Shown here: positions 1 through 7,377 of the stretch, piece by piece
How positions within the stretch are numbered: position 1 is the first letter of the stretch
How the letters are laid out: the number at the start of each line of letters is the position of its first letter
Origin: Microbacterium sp.
Lineage (GTDB): Bacteria > Actinomycetota > Actinomycetes > Actinomycetales > Microbacteriaceae
Assembly (NCBI RefSeq): GCF_017305435.1
Contig: NZ_JAFKIP010000002.1
Coordinates: forward strand, 1 to 64,000
Direction of reading: 5' to 3'
DNA length: 64,000 bases
The notes under the pieces: model-generated
What the model was told of the DNA's origin: nothing
The model's database searches: none
The model's input: only the letters and a program-made list of their open reading frames with translations
Program-made: the position numbers and the translations under genes

Positions 1-2
1 GG

Positions 3-125
3 GTCGTCAAGGCAGACTGGTTCTGGGTCATCGTGGGATCTCTTCTTTGCTTCTTGCCGGAAACAACTGGTCATCCCACGGTGGCCCCCCATCGTCTACA
101 ACGACGAGACCCCCGCGGGAAGTGA
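3..125 (+). other. Possible 3' end of a membrane-protein gene
   Basis: The left edge has an open frame without a start, ending in TGA at 123-125. It reads like the tail of a membrane protein, with a tryptophan-rich hydrophobic stretch of about 18 residues followed by a short basic tail. It could equally be random open frame, because all three forward frames are open over much of 1-120. I see nothing else recognisable in 1-169. Confidence 0.2.
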
Positions 126-169
126 CACCACGCTATGGGACTCACCCGGATCACGCCCGCCGTGGATGC

Positions 170-1234
170 CTAATCGCGCGGATACGACCCGGAAACATCT
201 AATCGATAGGCATTTGCTCGCGCGAGCGTCTTACCCACCGCAGTGATTGCGAGGTGGCTGGGGATTCGCCCCCACCAGGCGCGAATTGCCGAGAGGCTCG
301 GCCGCTGATCCAGCGCCGCGATGAACCCGGTGATGGCTTCTGCGTCAGTTCCAGCGAAGCCCATTGCGGAGTTCGCCTCTGAGACGGTCGCTTCGATCTG
401 AGCGTCGTCGACTCCGTTCAGCCCCATGAGGTACCGCATGGTGCGCTCATTCGATGCACCGATGCGTTTGAATCCCGGCTTGAATTCGTGGTCGATGAGG
501 CTGTCACCCCAAGTCACGTGCTCGTAAGGCGGGCTTAGCGTTGCTGGAACGTTCTCCGCCAGAATGCCCGGACACGCATAACCGTGAAGTCTCTCCGTGT
601 AGTACTCATCGAAGGGCCGGAAGTCACTGCCACTGGTCACGCGAACTGCGTTGAGAACATCCAAGTGATCCATCCAGTCCGCTCCCTCGGGGAGCGGTCC
701 ATCCAGCAGCTGCGCGAACAACGTCTCCATGGCATCGAGACCTTTGAACGCCAAGTGAGAGTTCGGGCTCAACGTGAACACGGCTTGAAGCACCGTGATG
801 CCCCGCAACGCATCGTCATCCACTAGGTCGACGATCTCGATCGCCTTCTCGATTCCGGCGATCGTCGGTCGTTCAGTCGAGCGGTCCGCGCGTTCCTTCA
901 ACAGCCCAGCGAGCATGTCGTAGTCCGACTCTCTTTCGCTCGCGGCCGCGCCGTTCTGCGCTTTGCGATAGGCGCGCACGAATGCCGGATTGGCGAACTC
1001 GCCCAAGTCGTCGCCCTCTGCTAGTGCCGGAAGTAGTCGGGCATCCAGAGCTTCCAACCGGACGTCGATGACCGCTCGTGCCTCGACCTCGAACTCTTGC
1101 TTCAGGCGTTCGCGCTCCACCCGCATGATCTCGTGGACTCTCTCCTCTGAGATGCCCTGATTGATCACGACCGTCGTGGCCTGCACCTGGGTGGAGTTCT
1201 CCCCAGCACGCTGGGTTTGACGATCGGGACTCAC
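170..1234 (-). CDS. LPO_1073/Vpar_1526-like protein
   Basis: A 354-residue soluble protein of unknown function. The first 20 residues hold the motif QTQRAGENSTQVQ, then a short beta-like stretch, then a long charged helix (about residues 30-75) and an all-alpha body. This layout fits proteins annotated as LPO_1073/Vpar_1526 family; that match is from memory. I chose the GTG at 1234 because it overlaps the stop of the upstream membrane peptide (GTGA) and puts the motif at the N terminus; an in-frame start at 1336 would add an implausible basic leader. Translation is probably coupled to the upstream gene, which carries the same motif at its C terminus. A role in defence or stress signalling is only a guess. 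Confidence 0.65.
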   Translation of the reverse strand: MSPDRQTQRAGENSTQVQATTVVINQGISEERVHEIMRVERERLKQEFEVEARAVIDVRLEALDARLLPALAEGDDLGEFANPAFVRAYRKAQNGAAASERESDYDMLAGLLKERADRSTERPTIAGIEKAIEIVDLVDDDALRGITVLQAVFTLSPNSHLAFKGLDAMETLFAQLLDGPLPEGADWMDHLDVLNAVRVTSGSDFRPFDEYYTERLHGYACPGILAENVPATLSPPYEHVTWGDSLIDHEFKPGFKRIGASNERTMRYLMGLNGVDDAQIEATVSEANSAMGFAGTDAEAITGFIAALDQRPSLSAIRAWWGRIPSHLAITAVGKTLARANAYRLDVSGSYPRD

Positions 1235-1413
1235 TGCTTCGTATTCTTCGCGTCGCGGCCAACCTGCATCTGGGCCGCGTTGTCGCCCGCGCGCTGCTTC
1301 TGCTTCACCGTCGAGCGCTTCGACATGATGCGCCAAGTGATCGTGCTCCCCGCCGCCCCGCCGATGACCAATCCGATGAGCATCGTCCCCAGCCCGTCAA
1401 AGAACCAGTCCAT
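1231..1413 (-). CDS. Tiny single-span membrane protein with QRAGDN motif
   Basis: A 60-residue protein with one transmembrane helix (about residues 7-27, glycine-rich) and a basic cytoplasmic-type tail containing QKQRAGDNAAQMQ (about residues 38-50). The next gene begins with a near-identical motif. The ATG at 1413 is preceded by a G-rich Shine-Dalgarno-like run; a longer in-frame form starting at 1494 would add a second weak hydrophobic stretch and is less likely. The stop overlaps the GTG of the downstream gene by 4 bp. No enzymatic domain is visible. The two proteins are likely partners, with this one as the membrane anchor or effector; that is inference. Confidence 0.6.
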   Translation of the reverse strand: MDWFFDGLGTMLIGLVIGGAAGSTITWRIMSKRSTVKQKQRAGDNAAQMQVGRDAKNTKQ

Positions 1414-1718
1414 GGAGCCCCCCCGATTTTGGGTGCCATTCACCCCTAACAACACGATAGCCACGGCCCCGACAATGCCCCGCCGCCGAGCCACAGCGGC
1501 CGCGTTGCGCTCCCGCGGTGGACGCTCCGTAGTCGAGGGCCGAGTTCAGTCGCGCAGAGCGCTGCCGCACCCGGGAAGTCGAGTGAGCCCGACGCAGCCG
1601 TGCCAAGGCCCGGACCGCACTGCATCACCTCGCCTCGGTCACGATGCTGCCCTCGCGGGCGCGCGCACGCGCCCCGTGGACCGAAATCGACATCGACCGC
1701 GGCACCATCCCTGGCCTT
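1414..1718. other. Gene-free stretch
   Basis: About 305 bp between two leftward genes. Short open frames occur on both strands, but none has a ribosome-binding site with protein-like composition. The stretch presumably carries the promoter of the 60-residue membrane protein; I could not pick out a convincing -35/-10 pair, repeat or hairpin. Confidence 0.5.
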
Positions 1719-3479
1719 TCAGGGGGCGGCGTCCCGAAGATGGGCCGCGACTTCATTTGAAGGCCTCTTGACGTCGGGGGCCCCGAGGTCCGTAGCCCGG
1801 TGGGCGAGCGCCAAGTTCAGCCAGTCCGTGAGGCGCGCCTCGTGCTCACCGTGGTCGAGCAACGTGACACGATCTCGAAACACACGGCTTAGGTCGGGCG
1901 CCAACTCATCGAGCCTCGTCGCGATCTCGTGCGCGAGCATGTAGGCAGCTTGATCGAGAGCCTCTCGTCGGGCTCCAAACGGGGCCTCCGTCTCGTCGTC
2001 TTCGATGTTCAGCGTGGTCAGTGTTTCGCGCGCGCCATCGCGTCGCATCGCGAGGCCAAAGTGCGAGAATTCGCCTAGCACGCGGATGAACACCGATAGT
2101 CGCGCCCACCCAGCGAGTTCGAACCAGCGGGATGCGGGAAGATCGGGACGGGCGGCCAGCCTCGCCGCCTTGTCAGGCTTCAATCGGTGAGCGCGAGCAA
2201 TGGCCGTCTGTTCAGCGAGCACCCGCACCCCAGCGAGTGAGAGATCGTTGTCTTCGAGCCAGTAGTTCCACGCAGAGGTGAGCGCATTACCAGCGAACCG
2301 AAGATTATCCCCACCACTGTTTGCACATTCCAGACCAACGACTTCCGCCATCCCCGCGATAGCCAGATAGCGAAACAAGCGAGCGGCCAGGTGCCCATAA
2401 TCGAATCGGTCACCGACCATCGCTTGCTCCTGCGCCGCCGCAGCCGCTGCGTTCTCGAAACGGCGCGAGAGGCGCTCGATGAAGGAACCGAGAATGTCAT
2501 TGTGAGCGACTCGGTCAACGACGATGTCTGGATCCGCGTGGGACGAATGCTCGCGGTAGCCCCACGCCTCAGTTCGTGACCGTTCGAGCTCCGCGTCATG
2601 CATGGAAACTAGGTCGGGCGGAGAGAGCAAGCGCCGCAACTCCGCCGGCTCTTTCGGAGTTGAGCTAAGTCGGAGTTGAGCTGATAAGGCAAGGTCAAAC
2701 GCGTCGATGCCAGCGTTCGCGGCGTGCTCGCGGATTCCGCCGCGCACTTGCCGCATCGGGATCTCGATTATTCGGGCGATCTCGGCATAAAGTGCAACCT
2801 GCGCAGCCCCCGTCGCCTGCAAGTCGACACTGCGTTTTCCGATCGAAACTTCGCGTCCGTGCTGCAGTTCGGACAGAAATGCCCAATCTCTACCTGGATC
2901 GCGTCCGAGCGCCGTCAGCCCGTAATGCCCCCAAACACGTGAGATGAAGTCAGCGTCTGACTCTCCCGCCTGCTTCCATCGGATGGAGTGGCTGGAGGCA
3001 ACATTGAACGTCCACCGCTCTAAGAAGGCCCGCGCACTAACGACCACGGCAACATTCAGGCCTTGACGCATCTTGATGAGCACGTCGACCAAGGCGTCCA
3101 GGCCGCCTCGGAGCGCAGCCGCCCAGCGGTCCGTTGGTGTCGTCAGCCACGGCCATCCGGCTCCCAAGCGAGTCAATGCGGCATCTGCGGGGGGCACTAG
3201 TCCCAGCAGGCCCCAACCAGCCGCAGTCAGATATAGCGGCGTTTCTGCGGCTGTCGTACGCCTCGTAGCCTCCCAGCGTGCGAGCACGAACCCGAGCACC
3301 GCCGGGTCGTCGGCGACTGCATCTGCGAACGCCGCGAAGTCGCGCCTGGGGCCGAATCCCGCAACGAGTACTTCGGGCGTAGTCGCGGGCGGGTCGCCTA
3401 TGTCCGGAGCTACACGACTCATGCGCCCTCGCGAGTTGCGTGCCTTCTTTCGTGCCTTGTTAGTTCTCGCCGACGCCAA
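1719..3479 (-). CDS. Hypothetical protein, 586 residues
   Basis: I do not recognise a family. The N terminus is very basic (about 15 Lys/Arg-rich residues) and the rest is predicted to be mainly helical. Around residues 130-240 is a helical segment with an aromatic-rich SELQHGRE stretch, loosely reminiscent of DUF5677-type helical proteins; the resemblance is weak. The start is uncertain: a TTG at 3479 lies about 11 nt after a good AGGAG, while an in-frame ATG at 3422 would remove the basic leader. An ATG at 3483-3481 directly after the AGGAG opens a seven-codon reading frame that overlaps the TTG, so a tiny leader peptide is possible. No signal peptide is visible. Confidence 0.65.
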   Translation of the reverse strand: MASARTNKARKKARNSRGRMSRVAPDIGDPPATTPEVLVAGFGPRRDFAAFADAVADDPAVLGFVLARWEATRRTTAAETPLYLTAAGWGLLGLVPPADAALTRLGAGWPWLTTPTDRWAAALRGGLDALVDVLIKMRQGLNVAVVVSARAFLERWTFNVASSHSIRWKQAGESDADFISRVWGHYGLTALGRDPGRDWAFLSELQHGREVSIGKRSVDLQATGAAQVALYAEIARIIEIPMRQVRGGIREHAANAGIDAFDLALSAQLRLSSTPKEPAELRRLLSPPDLVSMHDAELERSRTEAWGYREHSSHADPDIVVDRVAHNDILGSFIERLSRRFENAAAAAAQEQAMVGDRFDYGHLAARLFRYLAIAGMAEVVGLECANSGGDNLRFAGNALTSAWNYWLEDNDLSLAGVRVLAEQTAIARAHRLKPDKAARLAARPDLPASRWFELAGWARLSVFIRVLGEFSHFGLAMRRDGARETLTTLNIEDDETEAPFGARREALDQAAYMLAHEIATRLDELAPDLSRVFRDRVTLLDHGEHEARLTDWLNLALAHRATDLGAPDVKRPSNEVAAHLRDAAP

Positions 3480-3804
3480 TCATCGATCCTCTCCTTGGGT
3501 GATCCGCCGATGACATTAACCCCCGACAACGCGAGCGCTAGTCCTCAGAGCCCGGGCCGGGACAGCCGTTTGGGATGACCGCCTCGATGCGACTCGAAAG
3601 GCCACCAGTGCTCTCACTACGCAGTCTCTCTCACGATATCGGCGGCCATCAGAGTCACGCTGCCGCGAACTCGACAAGCCGCTGCACGGTGCGTACGGAG
3701 CGCCGCCCCCAATGCGTGCACGACACGGTCCCTCAATCGCCCACCGTCCGGATAGGGATCGTTGTGATCGTTGGCGACGATTGCGTGGCCGCTACGATCT
3801 GAGC
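3480..3804. other. Divergent intergenic region
   Basis: About 325 bp between the leftward 586-residue gene and the rightward DUF1643 gene. The right end holds the promoter listed separately. The remainder contains only short open frames with no family resemblance, and no clear repeat. Confidence 0.5.
3771..3798 (+). promoter_or_regulatory. Predicted leaderless promoter of the DUF1643 gene
   Basis: TTGGCG at 3771-3776, a 16-bp spacer and TACGAT at 3793-3798. The GTG start follows 6 nt after the -10 box, so transcription should begin at or next to the start codon. Confidence 0.55.
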
Positions 3805-4278
3805 GTGACTCACTTCGTTTCTGCGACCGCAGATATCCGTGGTGACTACCGGTACAGCCTGACGCGCGTTTGGGATACGTCGCTGCGGACCATTACTTTC
3901 GTGCTGTTGAATCCGAGCACCGCCGACGCGATCGATCTTGACCCGACGCTGCGTCGATGCGTGAACTTCTCGCAGCGCGAAGGGTTCGGCAGCATGACGA
4001 TCCTCAACCTGTACGCGTACCGCACGCCGAGCCCGGCAGTGATGCTCGCGGCGTCTGACCCCGTCGGTCCCGAAAACGATCGCGTCCTCGCGGAAGCCGC
4101 TGGCACTGTCGTGGCCGGATGGGGAACCAATGCGAGTCCCGTGCGAGTCGCTCAAGCTCTCAAGTTGCTGCCGCCGCTGAAGGCGCTCAAGATCACGAAG
4201 AACGGCCGCCCGCAGCATCCGCTCTACGTCAAGAGCGACTCTCCGCTCGTCGACTGGCCGCTGCACGTCGCGCTCTGA
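3805..4278 (+). CDS. DUF1643 domain protein
   Basis: A 157-residue protein matching the DUF1643 pattern: an N-terminal block ending LLNPSTAD (about residues 26-33), then a middle block TILNLYAYRTPSP (about residues 63-75) and VAGWGTN (about residues 104-110). The family is widespread in phages and bacterial accessory regions and its biochemical function is unknown. The GTG at 3805 is chosen because a -10 box sits exactly 6 nt upstream and conserved sequence begins a few residues later; in-frame upstream starts would add arginine-rich non-homologous sequence. Confidence 0.8.
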   Translation: MTHFVSATADIRGDYRYSLTRVWDTSLRTITFVLLNPSTADAIDLDPTLRRCVNFSQREGFGSMTILNLYAYRTPSPAVMLAASDPVGPENDRVLAEAAGTVVAGWGTNASPVRVAQALKLLPPLKALKITKNGRPQHPLYVKSDSPLVDWPLHVAL

Positions 4279-4414
4279 ACTTCCACGTGAGCGATACCCG
4301 GCCCTCAACCGGTCGATGGCCGCAGGGGGATCGAGATCGCACGCGATGGTCCGGTCCGCTGGCGTTGCCCGATTGGCTATCGAGATCAAGGCATCCAGCA
4401 CGAAGAGCGTTCGG

Positions 4415-5104
4415 CTATTGCTGGGGAAGTTCGCCGCCCTCGACGTGTCTTGCGATCGTCCTCAACTCGGCCAGGGTCGCCTTCATCGCGTTCGGTGTTG
4501 TCGCAGCGCGGACGCGAGACTCTAGAGCGGACGCCGCCCGGCGCAGGTCTCGACTCCGTCGCCCGCGAGGCGAGTATGCGAGGACCCGGGCTCGGAGGAT
4601 GCCCGCCTCCCGGTCGGCCTGCCCCAGCGAAATCGACGCGTCGAACAGATCCTCGGAGAACTCCGCGGTCGGAACGTAGGCCGCCCGGAGCTCGTCGATG
4701 TTCACGCCGCGTCGCGCCAATATGCGCGTCGTCGTCGCGTCCAGCACGTCGGGAACCCGCCGTCCGCGTGCCAACCAGTTACTGGCCAGCACGGTCACGA
4801 TCACGATGAGCGCGAAAAGAACGGCGCCCGGTACTGGCCCCATCGCCGCCAGCCCTGCGTCGAGCAGTTGGGCTCGCGAGTTACTGAGGTCCCCTGACGA
4901 GCCAAGAATCGAGACAAGCATGAGGCTGCCGACGAGTACACCGATTGCGGCCGCTAGCCCCCACAAGGCCCACCGCCAATCAGCTCCAATGCGCCGCCAC
5001 GGTCGAAGAAATCCAACGACGATGAGAGGCAGGACAATGGCGAGCACGCCCACACCGAGGTAGAACCACTGAATCGCGTTGTTCACACTCTCCGCCCACG
5101 ACAC
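4415..5104 (-). CDS. Hypothetical membrane protein
   Basis: A 229-residue protein with three predicted membrane helices (about residues 13-32, 45-67 and 90-110) followed by a soluble, charged C-terminal half of about 115 residues rich in Arg and Ala. I recognise no family. The start is a GTG with a weak ribosome-binding site. It faces the DUF1643 gene tail to tail and is divergent from the DUF5677 gene. Confidence 0.6.
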   Translation of the reverse strand: MSWAESVNNAIQWFYLGVGVLAIVLPLIVVGFLRPWRRIGADWRWALWGLAAAIGVLVGSLMLVSILGSSGDLSNSRAQLLDAGLAAMGPVPGAVLFALIVIVTVLASNWLARGRRVPDVLDATTTRILARRGVNIDELRAAYVPTAEFSEDLFDASISLGQADREAGILRARVLAYSPRGRRSRDLRRAASALESRVRAATTPNAMKATLAELRTIARHVEGGELPQQ

Positions 5105-5252
5105 TTGCTCGAGTTAGCTCCGACGAGGAGATTACTTGACTCGAAGCCACTGAATCGGGTACGACTTACCAAGCGGCCGTGCATGGGACGGCGCGCCTTC
5201 GAACTCGCGCGATCCATTACCGCGCTGCTGACGGTGGTGGTATGCCACGACC

Positions 5253-5258
5253 TAGTGT
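5253..5258 (+). promoter_or_regulatory. Predicted leaderless -10 box
   Basis: TAGTGT lies exactly 6 nt before the ATG at 5265. A possible -35 (TGACGG, 5229-5234) is weak and the spacing is about 18 bp. There is no Shine-Dalgarno sequence, which fits a leaderless mRNA. Confidence 0.4.
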
Positions 5259-5264
5259 CGGGTT

Positions 5265-6383
5265 ATGGAGAGCGGTGACGCAGGAGCATCCGATCCCGTG
5301 GACGATTCGGAACACGAGGACGTGATTCTGAGACGCCTGTCGCGTCGCATTCGAGGAGCTCGATCAAGCCCATCGCCAAAGCGCCTCCAGAGTGCGCACT
5401 TGGTGAGTGACGCGGAGTACTTGTGGGACCGCCACCTCCTGGATCTTGTCAACGACGCCCTCGGGCTTGGCGTGGCTCGCGCCAGAGGCCTGGCGCCGCT
5501 CGGGGAGCTAATCGGCGAGGCTTTCGCGATGACTCGATACTTGCTCGCCGGCTATATCCAGGTGGCCGGAAAAGTGAACGACCTCGCGCTGTCGAAGTGG
5601 ATGCCAAAAAGCCATCGAGCTGCGCCGAAGGTTCAGGCCCTCGCCCAGCTCCACGCTCGATCACTGGTTTTGACGGAAGAGGTCTTCGTGCTTACGACGA
5701 TGGGCTACCCGTCGGGCGCACTCGCTTTAGCGCGGACGTTGCACGAGGTCCGGGTGATCGCGAAATTCCTCCACCGTTTCGAGGCAAAGTTGTCTGAACG
5801 CTATCTTGAGAGTCATATCGTGGACATGTGGAAGTCGGTCGACGATCTGAGACCGACTGGGGCCGCGCGCCGGAGCAGCCAATGGCTTGCGGTTGAGCGT
5901 GAGCTCGAGAGTCGCTTCAATGCGGTGATTGCGACTCACGGTGAATCCATGCTGGTTGAGAACGGGTGGGCTCTACCACGATTCACCAAGACAAGTGCGC
6001 AGAACCGGCATCCGCGTCGGGTCCCATTTTCTCGGCTTGAGAATGAGGTCAAGCAGCCGAGCGACAGGGCGCGATACCGTCACGCCAGCCGCCACGTGCA
6101 CGCGACCAGATTGGGCAACATCAGCGCGCTGCGAAGCGGCGACCCAGGTGTCGCCCTCCTCGGACCTCGACCGTACGACCTCGATAGAGTCGCCCTCCAG
6201 GCAATGTGGGACGTGCAAGACGTGACGGAATCTCTGCTGCGATCATGCGGGAGATTCACGGATGATCAAGACATCTACTACTGGCTCGAAGCGCTCGACC
6301 AGCTCTCATTCGTGATCCGCGGTTTGCTAAGTCAAGGTCAAGAGGTCCTCGACGACGCCTTTGCTAAGGACCACGGGCAATAG
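5265..6383 (+). CDS. DUF5677 domain protein
   Basis: A 372-residue, mostly helical protein. The core at about residues 130-190 reads like DUF5677 (an EEVFVLTTMGYPSGALALAR segment followed by LHEVRVIAKFL). The family is of unknown function and common in accessory regions; some related helical proteins are grouped with HEPN-like folds, but I see no Rx4-6H motif that I would call catalytic. The C-terminal third is also helical. It is a single-gene unit, divergent from the membrane protein to its left. Confidence 0.65.
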   Translation: MESGDAGASDPVDDSEHEDVILRRLSRRIRGARSSPSPKRLQSAHLVSDAEYLWDRHLLDLVNDALGLGVARARGLAPLGELIGEAFAMTRYLLAGYIQVAGKVNDLALSKWMPKSHRAAPKVQALAQLHARSLVLTEEVFVLTTMGYPSGALALARTLHEVRVIAKFLHRFEAKLSERYLESHIVDMWKSVDDLRPTGAARRSSQWLAVERELESRFNAVIATHGESMLVENGWALPRFTKTSAQNRHPRRVPFSRLENEVKQPSDRARYRHASRHVHATRLGNISALRSGDPGVALLGPRPYDLDRVALQAMWDVQDVTESLLRSCGRFTDDQDIYYWLEALDQLSFVIRGLLSQGQEVLDDAFAKDHGQ

Positions 6384-6598
6384 CCCGCACTAGTACTTTC
6401 CAACTGGCTGTTTTCGGACGTCGCTCACTGTGCTTGGATCTCAAGGATCCGCGTAATTCCGGGGAAAGTGTCGATGGATGTCGAAGTGCAGGATGCGGAA
6501 CTCGTCTTCGAGTCCCTCCAAGGGGCAGCGCGGTGACGAATCGAACCCAATCGTGCGTGACCGACATGCGCGGTGATCGTGGCGCTTCAGCTGCGGCA

Positions 6599-7372
6599 TC
6601 ACCACCCGAACTTCCGCCGCAGAGCCGCCGCAGCAGCCACGGGCCAGGTGTCGTGGTGGCCGAAACGCGCGTCCGCGATTTCGAGGAGTGCCCGCGCGGC
6701 ATCCTCGGGCGTAGCGATCATCGCGTCGGCGATCTCCCGCGCCATCGTAGGCTCCGCGAGCTCGAATCGGCGCCGTGGATCGAAGGGGTCATCGCCACCG
6801 CCGCTATTTTCGGCCACCTCGAGGCACAGGTCGAGCAACGTCTGCACGGCCTCTGACCGGACGACCTGCCCGGCGCTGAGGATCTCACCTCGCCGTGCCC
6901 GTCCGACGCCGACCGCCAGCTGAACGATGAAGACGAGCATCAGGGCGGCGGCATCCGACACCGGTCGTCGCGGCGTCGCGCTCGCGGCCACCTCGATCGC
7001 CTCACGAACGCCGCCGGTGTCGTAGACCACGCGTCCACGATTGATCGGAAAGCTCGACAGTTCGTCGAGATCGGTCACCGCGAACTCGATGATCCGACCA
7101 TCGACGAAGATCCCTTTGAAGCCGTCGTGCCATTCGCGCGCCACGCCGGCGAGTTCTGTCGCATCGGGTAGCCACGCGAGGTCGGTGCGCAACGCGTCAA
7201 CAGCGGCGGACGTCGCGACAATGACGAGATCGTGGTCCGACCATGCATCAATGCGGTGCGGTTCGGCCCCTGAGCCCACAAGCGCCACACCGACGATCTC
7301 GGGGTGCGCTCTCGCAGCTGTTACGACCCGCTCCGTGTAGGCCTCGAACGCTGCGTAGGCTTCAACGCTCAC
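6599..7372 (-). CDS. Nucleotidyltransferase-fold protein
   Basis: A 257-residue protein. Residues about 22-48 contain the Pol-beta-type nucleotidyltransferase signature, GSGA followed about 8 residues later by SDHDLVIV, which supplies the two metal-binding aspartates. Aminoglycoside adenylyltransferases and lincosamide-type nucleotidyltransferases share this fold; the substrate here is unknown. The GTG at 7372 lies 5 nt after the stop of the GH31 gene, so it should be the last gene of the sugar operon. A resistance-type enzyme at the end of a carbohydrate operon is odd and may be a chance insertion downstream. Confidence 0.7.
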   Translation of the reverse strand: MSVEAYAAFEAYTERVVTAARAHPEIVGVALVGSGAEPHRIDAWSDHDLVIVATSAAVDALRTDLAWLPDATELAGVAREWHDGFKGIFVDGRIIEFAVTDLDELSSFPINRGRVVYDTGGVREAIEVAASATPRRPVSDAAALMLVFIVQLAVGVGRARRGEILSAGQVVRSEAVQTLLDLCLEVAENSGGGDDPFDPRRRFELAEPTMAREIADAMIATPEDAARALLEIADARFGHHDTWPVAAAAALRRKFGW

Positions 7373-7377
7373 GTTCG

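Noticed and set aside
1231-1494. Longer start (1494) for the tiny membrane protein
   Set aside because: The extra 27 residues are unlike the family style, and the ATG at 1413 has a better ribosome-binding site. The longer form cannot be fully excluded.
6530-6560. A TTCGATTC-like stretch on the minus strand resembling a tRNA T arm
   Set aside because: No acceptor, D or anticodon stems can be formed around it.
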